64,000 nucleotides of DNA from Pseudoalteromonas rubra (GCF_000967655.1 NZ_JXYA01000004.1:110810-174809), one strand, 5' to 3'; positions 1 to 10,013 are shown, numbered from the stretch's first letter. Numbers and translations: made by a program. Notes: generated by a model from the letters alone, not told the origin.

Positions 1-47
1 GTATATCATTTCCCCTGCTGTATTTTATAAGGCATTAAACTGCTCGA

Positions 48-938
48 ATGACCGATCTGACAACACACCAAGCGTCTCGAAATCGACTTCTAATCGCACT
101 AGCACTCACCTGTACCTTTATGATTATTCAGGTTGTTGGTGCGTATTACGCGAACTCCCTGGCGGTTCTGGCCGATGCCGGACATTTATTTGTACACAAC
201 AGCTCTTTGCTCATTGCCTTGATCGCTTCGGCAGTTGCAATCAAGTTAGCGAAAACCTATAACGACGGATACAAAAAAGCCGAGTATACTGGCGGCCTGT
301 TCAATGGGTTACTGTATTTATCTATCGCCGCCATCATTTTGCTTGAAGGTGGCGAGCGGCTTGGGCATCACGGCGATGGTCATGATCTCAATGTGAACGC
401 CTTTGCCATGTCCAGCATTGCGGCCGTTGGGTTCTTGTTTCACGGGGCGTCGGCCTGGGTGCTGTATAAAGGACGTAAAGACAGCATTAATGTGTACGCT
501 GTTTTTCTGCATTCCTTTTTTGATTTACTTTCTACCATTTCGACCTTTGTGGCAGGCGTACTGATCCACCTCACCAACTGGGAAGTTATCGATATTATAT
601 CGAGCATGCTGATTTCCGTGTTTGTTTTGTTTACGGGTATTAAGGTTATTTATACCTGTATTAAGGGTCTGACAGAACAGTCGCAATTGTTGCCGGCGGT
701 CGAAAAGCTGGAGCGGTTGATCCTCTCGACGGAGCATGTTGAGAGTGTCCATAATGTTACTGTGACTAATCTGGACAATCAGTTAACGGTGGGTGCGCAT
801 ATTGTGCTTAAACACCATTGTACAATTGAAATGCATGATGAGGCATGTCGGCTGGAGGTTGAGCGCGCTTTGATGAAGACCTATGCGGTCAAACAATGCG
901 TATTACAAATAGAAAGCCACGATTGTCCTGATCACTAA
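48..938 (+). CDS. CDF family cation efflux transporter (ZitB/CzcD-like)
   Basis: A 296-residue inner-membrane protein with about six hydrophobic segments followed by a soluble C-terminal domain (from about residue 215) typical of cation diffusion facilitators, which export Zn2+ or related divalent ions by proton antiport. TM2 carries LADAGHLFVH (residues 41-50) and TM5 carries HSFFD (H155, D159), the places where CDF proteins hold transport site A. The usual TM2 HxxxD is HxxxH here (H46, H50), so one aspartate is replaced by histidine. A short His/Asp-rich stretch lies at residues 107-113. Only 47 bases precede the gene, so its promoter cannot be judged, and the ribosome site before this ATG is weak. 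Family assignment is firm; the metal is not known. Confidence 0.9.
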   Translation: MTDLTTHQASRNRLLIALALTCTFMIIQVVGAYYANSLAVLADAGHLFVHNSSLLIALIASAVAIKLAKTYNDGYKKAEYTGGLFNGLLYLSIAAIILLEGGERLGHHGDGHDLNVNAFAMSSIAAVGFLFHGASAWVLYKGRKDSINVYAVFLHSFFDLLSTISTFVAGVLIHLTNWEVIDIISSMLISVFVLFTGIKVIYTCIKGLTEQSQLLPAVEKLERLILSTEHVESVHNVTVTNLDNQLTVGAHIVLKHHCTIEMHDEACRLEVERALMKTYAVKQCVLQIESHDCPDH

Positions 939-1133
939 ACTTGGCAAAACTCAGTTTTTCCTTTACTTTTTAACAGTATCAATAAAATAAAAATCACCAG
1001 TCAGCGAGATTCAGTCAGCATAGTTTGTGTGGTGCGCTCAAAAGCTTGTAGCGCTGGCTGGCGCACCGGAACTTAACAGTATGTCTGCTGTGTCAGAGCT
1101 CTGTAGGTTTTGGGAACAAGAGGAGCCTGAGTA

Positions 1134-3896
1134 TTGTTCGGGAAAATAATCGCGTTACCTAAGATCGCAATTGCGGTTGTGCTGGGGTTATTAGGTGGTT
1201 TTGCTAACCTGCTCCCGCTATGGTTCCTGGATAGTTCAGAGTTTCTGTTGGGGCAGCTGTTTGTTATTCTGGCGCTAATGTCGCTGGGATGGCGCTCTGC
1301 CTTGTTGTGCGTTGCCATAGGCGCTGCCTTCATATTTTACCGCTGGGGCCATTGCTGGCCCTCGATGGTGTTTTTGTTAGAAATAGCCTGGTTGCAGATA
1401 TTTTGTGTCAGGCCCAATAAACCTTTGTTTATGCGGGGGCTGGCGTTTTGGATACTGTTCGGGATCCCGCTGCTCTTCCTGTTTGGTAAGTTTGCGCTGG
1501 ATCTCAATCTGCTGGTAATAGTGACTGCTCTGGCCAAATACTTCATTAATGCCGCCATTTGTCTGGTCATTGTTGACCTGCTGTCGCTGTTTTTGTTTAA
1601 ACAGTTGTGGCAGGCCAAACCGCTCTATCGCATCCTCAATTACATGATCAGTCACCTCATTATTCTGGTGGTGCTGGTGACAACTATTATGCTGACCAAC
1701 AGTCACTACGAACGAATTGAGTTTGAGGTGCGGGCACAGCTAAGTGATGTGGCCAACACAACCGCACAGCGTATAGATGGCTTTTTAGGTAATCATCGCC
1801 GGGCGCTGGCGGATGCGGCGCACAATATTGAAGCCGGACTGGACCCACAGCAGACGATCACCCGCCTGGTTGAGTCATACCCGAATATTCGCACCGCTAT
1901 TACTGCCGACGCAAGCGGTTTGGTCAGCCACTTTTATCCCGATACATTGAGGACCAGTTTAGCGGGCGAAGTGCCGGCCGTATCCGATCGTCAGTATTTT
2001 ATCCAGGCACCTTATTATCCCAATGGCTTTGTATCGGGTATTTTCAGAGGCAGAGGGTTTGGAGATGATTCGATTGTGGCCATTTCCGCACCGATTTACA
2101 ACTCAGGGGACTTTGCCGGCATTGTCGAAGGCTCGGTATTTTTTAATACATTTGAGCAGTTTATTCCCCGCGTTTTATCGCATACGGGCCATCTGATGAT
2201 CCTCGATAGCGACAATAAAGTGGTCTTTAGCTCACTGAAGTCTGACTTTAATACCCTGGATGCATTGGATGATGAAACACTGAATGCGCTGACAAACGAC
2301 AACCAGAATTTGTATATCGGCAAAACAGAAGAGGTGTTTTACAGGCGCAGTGTACGCTCAGAGGAGTTTAGCTGGCAAGTTATCAGCTTGATTGAGCGAA
2401 AGTACGTCAATTTGGCGGTTGCCTCTGCCTGGGGGCAGTCTTTTTTCTTGGCCTTGTTCATAATTGCCCTGAGTAGTGTGCTGGTTAGCAAGCTGACCCG
2501 CATGTTGATCAATCCGATGCATGATTTGAGCACCCGCCTGAATGGCTTCGACCCCGCCAGCCGTAATGATGACTTGTCACCTCGTGAGGAAGCCACGTTT
2601 CTTGAAGTGATCACGCTGCAACAGCAGTTCACTCAGCTGGCGTTTAAGCTCTCCATGAGCTTTAAAAAGTTGCAAAAGGCGAATCAGGAAAACCAGTCCC
2701 TTAACGCCCAGCTGAAGAATTTTAATGCTCAGTTAGAAACTCAGGTGCAGGAGAAAACGGAAGAGCTGATTGACGCGCTGGACAGAGCCAACAAAGCCAG
2801 CTCGGCGAAGAGTTTGTTTTTGGCCAATATGAGCCATGAGATTCGCACTCCGCTCAACGGCATTATTGGTATGACCGCAGATATGCAGCGTCAAACCCAT
2901 GATTCGTCAGTTGCTGAGTCTTTGCAGATCATCTACCAGTCGGCGCATAATCTGTTGTTGATCCTCAATGACATCCTTGATTACTCGAAAATTGAGGCGG
3001 GCGCACTGGAGCTCGACCGGCACGATGTTGAGTGCCGTAAAATGTTGCGTTTGTTGACTACCTCATTTTGTAAAACCGGCGTCAAAGCCGGGGTGACATT
3101 CAGTTATGAGGTGAGTGATGCAGTGCCAAACTATCTCAAACTGGATGAACTTAGAGTCACGCAAATCATCAACAACCTGTTGAGCAATGCCGGCAAGTTT
3201 ACCGAGCAGGGCAACATCAAGCTGACTGCCAGTTATGTTGATGAAGCCTTGCATATTGCCATAACAGATACTGGCGTTGGTATTGCACAGGAGAAGCAAA
3301 AGCTGTTGTTTGGTGAGTTTATACAGGCGGATGTATCGACAACCCGTAAATACGGCGGCACCGGACTTGGGTTGACTATCTGTAAGCGCCTGGCAGAAGC
3401 CATGGGTGGCTCCATTCATCTGGACAGTGCCTGGGGTAAAGGTAGCACCTTCACTGTGGTCATTCCTGCACCGGTGGGTGAGGCTCAGGTTGAGGAGAAA
3501 CAGCAGATCAGCGCACCAGACTTGCGCGGTGTAAACATACTGCTGGTTGAAGACAATCCAATCAACCAAATTGTTGCAGCCAAACTGATGGAACATACCG
3601 GATGTAGCCTGACCAAAGCCAATGATGGCCTGGATGCCCTGGCCATTTTGGAAGGGGCCGGATTTCCGCTTATCCTGATGGATTGTCAGATGCCAAATAT
3701 GGATGGTTTTGATTGTACGCGCCGGATCAGGCAAAACCCCAATCTATACGGCGCGCCGCATATTGTTGCGATTACAGCCAATGCCTTTAACGAGGATAAA
3801 GTGAAGTGTCTGCAAGTGGGAATGGATGATTTTGTTTCCAAACCCATAGAGCCGGATGCGCTCTACCAGTGTCTGAACCGATGGCAAAATCGTTAG
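1134..3896 (+). CDS. Hybrid sensor histidine kinase with C-terminal receiver
   Basis: A 920-residue membrane-bound hybrid kinase. The first ~190 residues hold several membrane helices, followed by a periplasmic Cache-like sensor (about 190-415), another helix (about 430-450), a coiled coil (about 500-550), HisKA with the phospho-accepting H568 in [10 protein letters not shown], a HATPase domain with GTGLGL-type boxes (about 670-775), and a receiver with phospho-acceptor D850 in LMDCQMP. The start is TTG at 1134, chosen because AGGAG (1121-1125) sits 8 bases upstream and no ATG fits. No response regulator gene adjoins it, so the signal probably leaves through a phosphotransfer protein encoded elsewhere. 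It ends 4 bases inside the convergent GGDEF/EAL gene. Confidence 0.92.
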   Translation: MFGKIIALPKIAIAVVLGLLGGFANLLPLWFLDSSEFLLGQLFVILALMSLGWRSALLCVAIGAAFIFYRWGHCWPSMVFLLEIAWLQIFCVRPNKPLFMRGLAFWILFGIPLLFLFGKFALDLNLLVIVTALAKYFINAAICLVIVDLLSLFLFKQLWQAKPLYRILNYMISHLIILVVLVTTIMLTNSHYERIEFEVRAQLSDVANTTAQRIDGFLGNHRRALADAAHNIEAGLDPQQTITRLVESYPNIRTAITADASGLVSHFYPDTLRTSLAGEVPAVSDRQYFIQAPYYPNGFVSGIFRGRGFGDDSIVAISAPIYNSGDFAGIVEGSVFFNTFEQFIPRVLSHTGHLMILDSDNKVVFSSLKSDFNTLDALDDETLNALTNDNQNLYIGKTEEVFYRRSVRSEEFSWQVISLIERKYVNLAVASAWGQSFFLALFIIALSSVLVSKLTRMLINPMHDLSTRLNGFDPASRNDDLSPREEATFLEVITLQQQFTQLAFKLSMSFKKLQKANQENQSLNAQLKNFNAQLETQVQEKTEELIDALDRANKASSAKSLFLANMSHEIRTPLNGIIGMTADMQRQTHDSSVAESLQIIYQSAHNLLLILNDILDYSKIEAGALELDRHDVECRKMLRLLTTSFCKTGVKAGVTFSYEVSDAVPNYLKLDELRVTQIINNLLSNAGKFTEQGNIKLTASYVDEALHIAITDTGVGIAQEKQKLLFGEFIQADVSTTRKYGGTGLGLTICKRLAEAMGGSIHLDSAWGKGSTFTVVIPAPVGEAQVEEKQQISAPDLRGVNILLVEDNPINQIVAAKLMEHTGCSLTKANDGLDALAILEGAGFPLILMDCQMPNMDGFDCTRRIRQNPNLYGAPHIVAITANAFNEDKVKCLQVGMDDFVSKPIEPDALYQCLNRWQNR

Positions 3897-6800
3897 CCGA
3901 CTTCGGCGACATCCGGCGGATATTGTTCAAGCAGCCCGCTTGCGCTTAAGGGTTTGGAAAAATAATACCCCTGCATATACTCACAGCCCAAATCCCGAAG
4001 GAAGCTTACTTGCTGTGCGGTTTCTACGCCTTCGGCGATACACGCCATATGGAGGTTTTGTGCCAGCATATAAATGGTCTTCACGATTGAGCGGTTATGC
4101 GGATGGGTTTCCAAAGTACGAATAAAGCTCTGATCGATTTTGATAATATCGATGGGGAACTGGCTCAGGTAAGTGAGCGACGAATATCCGGTGCCAAAAT
4201 CGTCTAGCAGCAGGGTAAAGCCAAATTTCTTGAGCTCGGCCAGCGTTTTTCCGGCTTTGTGCCTGTCTGCCAGAAAACTGTTTTCGGTGATCTCAAGCTT
4301 GAGCTGGTGATTACTCAGTCCAAACTCTGCCACAATGGTGTTTAATGAAGTGGCAAGGTTGTCGTGCATAATGTGCTGTGGAGAGAGGTTCAGCGACAAA
4401 TAAAACGATGCCTGCTGGCGGAAAAACGGCGCCAGCTCCTCAAGTGCATGACGCAGTGCTTGCGTCGTCATTTGTTCGATTAAGCCCACTTCCTCCGCGA
4501 TAGGAATGAATTCAGCCGGTGAAATTGCGGTTGACCCCAGTTGCCAGCGCATCAGCAGCTCAACGCCAGTGAGCGTATGATTTGTGGTATTCACAATCGG
4601 TTGATAGTGATTGTAGAACTGATTATCTGCAACCGCTTCTTTGAGTGCCGCTTCGAGACTGAGTTTTCTGCTCAGGTGTGCGTTCATCTCACTGGTAAAG
4701 AACTTGAAGCTGTTTCTGCCGCTTTGCTTTGCGCTTAGCATAGCGATATCGGCGTTGCGTAAGAGTGCTTCGGCCGTTTGTGCGTCAAAAGGATAAATGG
4801 CCACCCCAACGCTCGCCGAAATACTCATCGAAATACCATCCACTTCGTATTTGGCGCACAGAGTATCGATCATGTGCTGAACCAGCTCGGTGACTTGGGC
4901 GATGTCTTCAAAGGTTTTTACCAGCACAATAAATTCATCACCACTTTGTCGGCCCAAAATGCAGTGCTCACTGAGCACACTGCTGATCCGCTGGGTCACG
5001 GCGATCAGCAGCTGGTCGCCTGCATAGTGGCCGTAAGCATCATTAATGGGTTTAAATTTATCGAGATCGATAAACAACAATGCGCACCCTGCGTTATGCT
5101 TTGATGCGTTATAAATTGCGAATTCAATGTGCTGAAGCATCAGGTTGCGGTTGGGTAAGTCGGTCAGAGCATCGAAGTTGGCGAGGTAACGCAGCTCACT
5201 TTGTGCCTGTTTTTGTTGCGACAGATCCGAGCCGACAATCACCAGAAACTCGATGTCGCCTTGTTCATCCGCAACGGCATTGATGCTCAGCTGGACCGTG
5301 CTCTGTCGCTGTGCATCAAAAGTGATATCAATTTCCTGTTTAATATTCTCTTTAGGCTGGATCTGTCTTAGTGCACCAAGCAACTGAGTCAGCTGTTGTC
5401 GCCCCAGGTGTTTTTTCAGTTTAGACAGAGTCAGCTGCTGTTGAGGGGCTTTACTGCCCAGCCCTAAAGCGGCTGCAAGACTTTGATTGACAGACAACAG
5501 TTGCAGGTTGCTGTCTAAAATGAGTAACCAGTCCTGAATTTGAGATAAGGCCTGAGAAAACATGGCAGCATTTAGCTGATTGGCTTTTTGCTCTGTTACA
5601 TTGCTGTAGATACCGGATGCTCTGAGCGGCTCACCTTGAGCATCCCACTCGCTAACTTTGGCAATATCATGATACCAGAGCCAGCCACGTTGCTTGGAAT
5701 GAATACGGTAAGTAATAGAAAGCTGACTGTCGGGCGCAGCCAAAAAGCGTGCCCACTGATGCCTGACCATTTCCTGATCTTGCAGATGCACTTTATTAAA
5801 AAAAGCGGCAAGGCTGAGCTGCTTACTATGGCCAACATCCTGGGCATTGCCCAGCAGGGTGATTTGCTGAGTCGGGATCTCCATACTCCACAACCCACTT
5901 TGTGTTTTTTTCAGTGCCAGATCGGTTTGGGCTTTGGCATGCGCCAGCTGCTCGTAGGTCTGGCGTAGCGCGAGTTGTTTACTCTGGTGCTTACGATAAA
6001 TAAAGAGCAGCACAGCGCAGGCAAACAATGCATAACTGAGCATGGCAAGTGGGGTATTCCACCAGGCATGTTTAACTTCAAAGTGCAGCTGGCTCTGGGC
6101 GCGCTTTTCATGACTGCCGGGTATGAGCTCTGACAATGTCAGGGTATAGTTTCCGGGTTTTAACGTATTAAAAAACAGATAGTTATTACGGACATGCTCG
6201 ATTTCAACGGAACTTGGTCCAGACAGGCGTGCATGAACAAAGTTACGCCGTTCATTGAAAATATTGAACTGGCTGAACTCAAAGCGAAATCCCATATCGT
6301 CATATTCGAACTGCAAGGTTCCTTCGCGTAATTGCGCCGGGGATGTCAGCACAGGCCTTGACATCAGTTGTAGATTAGAAAACGCGAGCGGGTTGCGCTC
6401 GGGCGGCAGGGTAAAGGCGCTGGGGTTAAACTTCACTGCGCCATTGGGCGTGCCAAACAGTATGTCGCCCGAATGCAATACCTGACTTGCCCCCAGGTTA
6501 AACTCGTTGGTGATCAGACCATTGCGATGGTCAAAATGATCGAGGTGCAATGTGTCCAAATCTAGCGCATAGAGCCCATTTTGGCTGCTGATCCAAAGCT
6601 TATTGTGCAGATCGCGCTCCAGTTGGTACAAAGTGTTGGTCGCCAGCCCCTGGTTTTCGGTGATGTGTATGATGCGTTGCAGGTTACTTGTTTCAAGCGC
6701 AATCAATCCTATGGTGTTGGTTGCCAGCCAGAGCCTTCCCTGTGAGTCCTGCATCCAGTCATTAACGAGTGGGTAGGCACTGTCAGGCGCTTGCTCGGCT

Positions 6801-8389
6801 TGCCACACGGGTGTGAGCTGGTGGTTGCGCCGGTCGTAACTGAGCAGGGCTGTGGCGGTGCTCAGTAGCAGCTCATCAGGTTTTTCTGGTCTGGAAGGCA
6901 AAAATAACAGGCTTTGCAAATCATCAAGCTGCGCTTCCAGTTCAGTCAGTCTGGTCATTGTTTGTAAAGCAAGGTCGTACAGGAAAATATGATGATGGGT
7001 GTGAAACAACAGGGTGCGCTGATCCAACATTAACGACCCGACCAGATGGTCGTCACCCGTCATGGCCACCTCTGTGTTAGAGGCTTTAATAGGTGAAGTT
7101 TGCCCGGTCGAGGTATCAAATTGCCGCAACCCGGCTCTGGTATCGAGCAGCAGGATATTGTCGGCCAGGTAAGGCGAGCTATAGATGCGATAGACGGCAT
7201 GACTGCCGTAAGCCGGTTTATGATTTGGGTCACGAAAGTAACTTTGTTGCAGTGCCGGTTGGTGGCCTGCAGAAAAGCGGTGAAGGCCGTCATCGCTGCC
7301 AAGCCAGAGAGTACCGTCGTCGCTTTGATGTACTGCCCAGATATTATTGTTGAAGTTATTATCCTGAGAAGCGAGCAGCTTGAACCGATACGCAGACGTT
7401 GGCCAGATAAATACGCCATTATTATTTGACCCAAGCCACAGATTTGCATGTTTATCTAACAACATAACGGGAATGGTATTTTGCGGCGTTAAGTAACGAC
7501 TTTCGGTGAACGAGATAAGTGCGGTAGCACTGTGGTCACGGCGATCAAGCAGGTACAAGCCAGTATCTGTGGCCAGGTATTCTCCATAAGGGCCGCGTTC
7601 ATGTGCCCAAATATTGAGTTTTGGAACCAGTAAGTAGGCTTGCTCGCTGTTTAGCTCAATGTCATCATTTGGGATAACAAACAGTCCTTCAACTGTCCCG
7701 ACAAGCAGCCCCAGAGCTGAGTCTTGCTTTAGCATCTTCACATTATTGTTGAGCACAGAGCGACTTGTAGAGCCCAAATGGTTAAGTGGGAAAACCTGGT
7801 CGTTTTCAAGCTGAAACAGCCCAGACTCAGAGCCTATGAGCAACGTATTGTGCCATACCAGCAAGGTTCGGATATAAGCCTTGTGGGGGAGGGTGGCAAG
7901 GCGTTTAGAAGCGAGCGTTTTTGCATTGACGGTGTATAACACATTCTCAATCGCAATCACGTAATTGTTCTTGAACTGAGCGACTGCATTGACTGCGGCG
8001 TCGGGGGCTATGCCCTGGCGCCCACCCTGGTCAAATAACTTCTCCAGCGCAAAAGTGTGGGTGTTGAGTAAAAAGGCACCTGACTGTGCGGTTGAGATAA
8101 AGAGCTGGTTGTCTTCTAACAGCTTGATCAGCAAGATGTCGCTGCCTAAAAGCAGTGACTGGCCCGCAAAGGGGCTGAACTGATTGCCGTCGTACCGGTT
8201 TAGGCCCTGATGGGTGGCTATCCAGATATACCCTTGCTTATCTTGCACCAGGCCAGTTACGCTTGACTGAGAAAGCCCTTCCTGTGTTGAGAGACGGCTG
8301 ATCTGATTTGCATAATAGGGATCTGCAACCACCAGATGATGGCACATTAATAATAAAGACAATAATGCTGCTTGTAGCCAGTAGTTCAT
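3893..8389 (-). CDS. Periplasmic propeller sensor fused to PAS, GGDEF and EAL domains
   Basis: About 1498 residues. A signal peptide (to about residue 22) precedes a long two-component-regulator-type beta-propeller region with repeated 'D..G.lWi.t..Gl..' blades, then a Y_Y_Y-like domain, one membrane helix (about 780-800), a PAS-type region, a GGDEF domain (about 1075-1235) and an EAL domain (about 1245-1490). The GGDEF signature is SGDEF (1149-1153) and the EAL signature is ELL (1277-1279). The other EAL catalytic elements are present (EITEN, DDFGTG, IKIDQSF, AEGVE, QGYYFSKP), so c-di-GMP hydrolysis is likely and synthesis possible. I chose ATG at 8389 over a GTG at 8395 because GGGAA lies 8 bases before the ATG. 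The ligand of the propeller is unknown. Confidence 0.9.
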   Translation of the reverse strand: MNYWLQAALLSLLLMCHHLVVADPYYANQISRLSTQEGLSQSSVTGLVQDKQGYIWIATHQGLNRYDGNQFSPFAGQSLLLGSDILLIKLLEDNQLFISTAQSGAFLLNTHTFALEKLFDQGGRQGIAPDAAVNAVAQFKNNYVIAIENVLYTVNAKTLASKRLATLPHKAYIRTLLVWHNTLLIGSESGLFQLENDQVFPLNHLGSTSRSVLNNNVKMLKQDSALGLLVGTVEGLFVIPNDDIELNSEQAYLLVPKLNIWAHERGPYGEYLATDTGLYLLDRRDHSATALISFTESRYLTPQNTIPVMLLDKHANLWLGSNNNGVFIWPTSAYRFKLLASQDNNFNNNIWAVHQSDDGTLWLGSDDGLHRFSAGHQPALQQSYFRDPNHKPAYGSHAVYRIYSSPYLADNILLLDTRAGLRQFDTSTGQTSPIKASNTEVAMTGDDHLVGSLMLDQRTLLFHTHHHIFLYDLALQTMTRLTELEAQLDDLQSLLFLPSRPEKPDELLLSTATALLSYDRRNHQLTPVWQAEQAPDSAYPLVNDWMQDSQGRLWLATNTIGLIALETSNLQRIIHITENQGLATNTLYQLERDLHNKLWISSQNGLYALDLDTLHLDHFDHRNGLITNEFNLGASQVLHSGDILFGTPNGAVKFNPSAFTLPPERNPLAFSNLQLMSRPVLTSPAQLREGTLQFEYDDMGFRFEFSQFNIFNERRNFVHARLSGPSSVEIEHVRNNYLFFNTLKPGNYTLTLSELIPGSHEKRAQSQLHFEVKHAWWNTPLAMLSYALFACAVLLFIYRKHQSKQLALRQTYEQLAHAKAQTDLALKKTQSGLWSMEIPTQQITLLGNAQDVGHSKQLSLAAFFNKVHLQDQEMVRHQWARFLAAPDSQLSITYRIHSKQRGWLWYHDIAKVSEWDAQGEPLRASGIYSNVTEQKANQLNAAMFSQALSQIQDWLLILDSNLQLLSVNQSLAAALGLGSKAPQQQLTLSKLKKHLGRQQLTQLLGALRQIQPKENIKQEIDITFDAQRQSTVQLSINAVADEQGDIEFLVIVGSDLSQQKQAQSELRYLANFDALTDLPNRNLMLQHIEFAIYNASKHNAGCALLFIDLDKFKPINDAYGHYAGDQLLIAVTQRISSVLSEHCILGRQSGDEFIVLVKTFEDIAQVTELVQHMIDTLCAKYEVDGISMSISASVGVAIYPFDAQTAEALLRNADIAMLSAKQSGRNSFKFFTSEMNAHLSRKLSLEAALKEAVADNQFYNHYQPIVNTTNHTLTGVELLMRWQLGSTAISPAEFIPIAEEVGLIEQMTTQALRHALEELAPFFRQQASFYLSLNLSPQHIMHDNLATSLNTIVAEFGLSNHQLKLEITENSFLADRHKAGKTLAELKKFGFTLLLDDFGTGYSSLTYLSQFPIDIIKIDQSFIRTLETHPHNRSIVKTIYMLAQNLHMACIAEGVETAQQVSFLRDLGCEYMQGYYFSKPLSASGLLEQYPPDVAEVG

Positions 8390-8621
8390 TCTCACGTTCC
8401 CAGGCGCACAACAGAGAACAGTCCTTTGACGCTTTGTGCAGTCATAGTCGCTGAGGCATGCATTGCTCAGATTAAACTAATTATATCAATTTATAAGCCG
8501 CTCTGAACTAGATTTGGAAAAAATGTACCCAATGACTAATTTTTAGGTAAAAATAGCTAACCGGGGCAAAAGCCTAAGCCTTTGAACTAGAAGGTGTTAG
8601 AAAAGCCCAAGCAATGCAACT

Positions 8622-8640
8622 ACGAATTATTCTCATTATT
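8622..8640 (-). promoter_or_regulatory. Fur-like box upstream of bfd
   Basis: Read on the minus strand, the 19 bases match the classical Fur 19-mer at 13 positions by my count and contain the hexamers AATAAT and GAGAAT in series. It lies just upstream of the predicted bfd promoter. Moderate support only. Confidence 0.4.
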
Positions 8641-8653
8641 TCTGTTTTTGTTG

Positions 8654-8682
8654 TTGATAACCATTTTTGTTTAGATTAAACT
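8654..8682 (+). promoter_or_regulatory. Predicted sigma70 promoter of bfd
   Basis: TTGATA (8654-8659), a 17-base spacer, then TAAACT (8677-8682), giving a leader of about 30 bases before the bfd ATG. It lies between the two Fur-like boxes at 8622-8640 and 8702-8716. Confidence 0.5.
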
Positions 8683-8701
8683 TATCTGCAGTTAAGGTTA
8701 T

Positions 8702-8716
8702 TGAGAATGGTTTTCA
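8702..8716 (+). promoter_or_regulatory. Fur-like box overlapping the bfd ribosome-binding region
   Basis: TGAGAATGGTTTTCA matches the 7-1-7 Fur consensus TGATAAT-N-ATTATCA at 11 of 14 defined positions. It ends 3 bases before the bfd ATG, so it falls downstream of the predicted promoter. Fur bound here would block elongation or initiation, as expected for a gene needed under iron shortage. Confidence 0.5.
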
Positions 8717-8719
8717 GTT

Positions 8720-8914
8720 ATGTATATCTGCATTTGCCACGGTGTGACGGATAAAAAAATCGCCGAGTCTATTGATGATGGCGCAAGGTCTATGCGTGAT
8801 TTGAGCAAAGAGCTGGGTGTAGGTTCTCAGTGCGGTAAGTGCTGTAACTGTGCGAAGAAAATACTGAATGAAAAGCTTATCGACATCGTTGATGTTACAG
8901 AGCAGGTTGCTTAA
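8720..8914 (+). CDS. bfd: Bacterioferritin-associated ferredoxin Bfd
   Basis: A 64-residue [2Fe-2S] protein of usual Bfd length. It has CxC near the N-terminus (C4, C6) and CxxC further on (C38, C41 in SQCGKCC), the family's cluster ligands. Bfd docks on bacterioferritin and passes electrons to the heme, reducing the ferric core so that iron is released into the cytoplasm. The bacterioferritin operon lies immediately downstream on the opposite strand, which supports the call. Two Fur-like sites flank its promoter, consistent with induction under iron limitation. A further Cys pair (C42, C44) follows the second motif. Confidence 0.95.
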   Translation: MYICICHGVTDKKIAESIDDGARSMRDLSKELGVGSQCGKCCNCAKKILNEKLIDIVDVTEQVA

Positions 8915-8942
8915 CCCCTCACTGTATTAAATACACATTCTC

Positions 8943-8970
8943 AAAAAAAAGGGCTTTTCAGCCCTTTTTT
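8943..8970. terminator. Bidirectional intrinsic terminator between bfd and bfr operon
   Basis: AAAAGGGC, six-base loop, GCCCTTTT, with an A-run on one side and a T-run on the other, placed between two convergent genes. It can stop transcription from both sides. Confidence 0.9.
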
Positions 8971-8974
8971 AGTA

Positions 8975-9439
8975 TCACATCTGAGTCTGCAAATAGTTTT
9001 CGATGCCAGTCACCTTGATAAGGTGTTGCTGAGTTTCCAGCCAGTCAATTTGTTCTTCCTGCTCGTTGAGGATATTGTCCAGCGCTTCGCGACTGATGTA
9101 GTCCTGCTTTTCTTCACACAAAGCAATGGCGTCTACCAGGTCACCCAAAGATGCCTGTTCGAATGCCATATTGGCAGCAATCATTTCCTCGCTGTTTTCG
9201 CCAATCTTGAGTCTGCCCAGGTCCTGCAAGTTAGGCAGGCCTTCCAGAAACAGAATGCGCTCAATCAGGCGGTCAGCATTTTTCATTTTCTGGATAGACG
9301 TTTTATAGTCTGCTTTGTCAAGCTTTGCAAAACCAAAATCCTTAAACATACGGGCGTGCAGGAAGTATTGGTTAATACCCACCAACTCGTTTGCCAATAC
9401 GGTGTTCAGTGCACTAATAACAGCTTTATCGCCTTTCAT
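8975..9439 (-). CDS. bfr: Bacterioferritin, heme-binding (alpha-type) subunit
   Basis: 154 residues, full bacterioferritin length with the conserved ANEL, NQYFLHARMF and RILFLEGLPN segments. Compared with the E. coli residue numbers known for the ferroxidase centre, E18 and E94 are kept, but position 51 is Lys, 54 Asn, 127 Gln and 130 Gln, so the di-iron site looks destroyed. The heme ligand M52 is present. This is the pattern of the heme-carrying subunit in two-subunit bacterioferritins of Pseudomonas and Neisseria. It is the second gene of an operon, 9 bases after its partner, and should co-assemble with it in a 24-mer. Confidence 0.93.
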   Translation of the reverse strand: MKGDKAVISALNTVLANELVGINQYFLHARMFKDFGFAKLDKADYKTSIQKMKNADRLIERILFLEGLPNLQDLGRLKIGENSEEMIAANMAFEQASLGDLVDAIALCEEKQDYISREALDNILNEQEEQIDWLETQQHLIKVTGIENYLQTQM

Positions 9440-9448
9440 AATGACCCC

Positions 9449-9919
9449 TTATGCCAACTGAGATTGCAGATAGTTCTGGATGCCGATTTTGTCAATCAAG
9501 CCGATTTGCTGCTCCAACCAGTAAACATGGTCTTCTTCGGTATCAAACAGCAGTTTTTCAAGTACCGCGCGTGACTGGTAATCTTGTTCTTGTTCGCAGA
9601 TCTTGATCGCGTGCTTAACGCTTTCAACCACTTCCAGCTCTAGCTTAAGGTCGTTTTCCATCATTGACTTAACGTCGCTGCCGATAAGCAGGTCGCGGCG
9701 TTTGGTCATGTTAGGGACACCTTCAAGGAACAAGATACGCTTGATGAGCCAGTCTGCGTGTGTGGTTTCTTCTTCCATTTCGTGGTTAAGACGCTCATAA
9801 AGTTTGTTCAGTCCCCAGTCGTCATACATGCGGGAGTGAATAAAGTACTGATCAATTGCTGCCAGCTCATTGGCCAGTAGTGCGTTGAATGCATCAATTA
9901 CCTGTTGCTTGCCTTGCAT
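9449..9919 (-). CDS. bfr: Bacterioferritin, ferroxidase (beta-type) subunit
   Basis: 156 residues from the ATG at 9919, which has GAGGTG at good spacing; a longer frame reaching 9973 lacks such a site. The ferroxidase ligands are all in place (E18, E51, H54, E94, and the E..H pair at 128/131, shifted by a one-residue insertion), while the heme-ligand position 52 is Thr. It should oxidise Fe2+ and load the mineral core, with heme supplied by the neighbouring subunit for reductive release. First gene of the bfr operon; a TTGACA-16-TACACT promoter lies just upstream, with a Fur-like box further up. Confidence 0.95.
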   Translation of the reverse strand: MQGKQQVIDAFNALLANELAAIDQYFIHSRMYDDWGLNKLYERLNHEMEEETTHADWLIKRILFLEGVPNMTKRRDLLIGSDVKSMMENDLKLELEVVESVKHAIKICEQEQDYQSRAVLEKLLFDTEEDHVYWLEQQIGLIDKIGIQNYLQSQLA

Positions 9920-9952
9920 AAGTGTCACCTCAATTCTTTCTAAATTGACGCC

Positions 9953-9980
9953 AGTGTACGTATTTAATTTCACGTGTCAA
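9953..9980 (-). promoter_or_regulatory. Predicted sigma70 promoter of the bfr operon
   Basis: On the minus strand TTGACA (9975-9980), 16-base spacer, TACACT (9953-9958). The predicted start is about 25-30 bases before the ATG at 9919. Confidence 0.6.
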
Positions 9981-10013
9981 CAAAAAATCTATATAAATCA
10001 ACATATTAACAAG

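Noticed and set aside
3063..3734. Long open frame (223 codons) antisense to the hybrid kinase
   Set aside because: Lies wholly within the HATPase/receiver coding region, has no family-like motif or ribosome site; a shadow of the real gene.
9023..9574. 183-codon frame antisense to both bacterioferritin genes
   Set aside because: Spans two well-supported genes and their junction; composition mirrors them.
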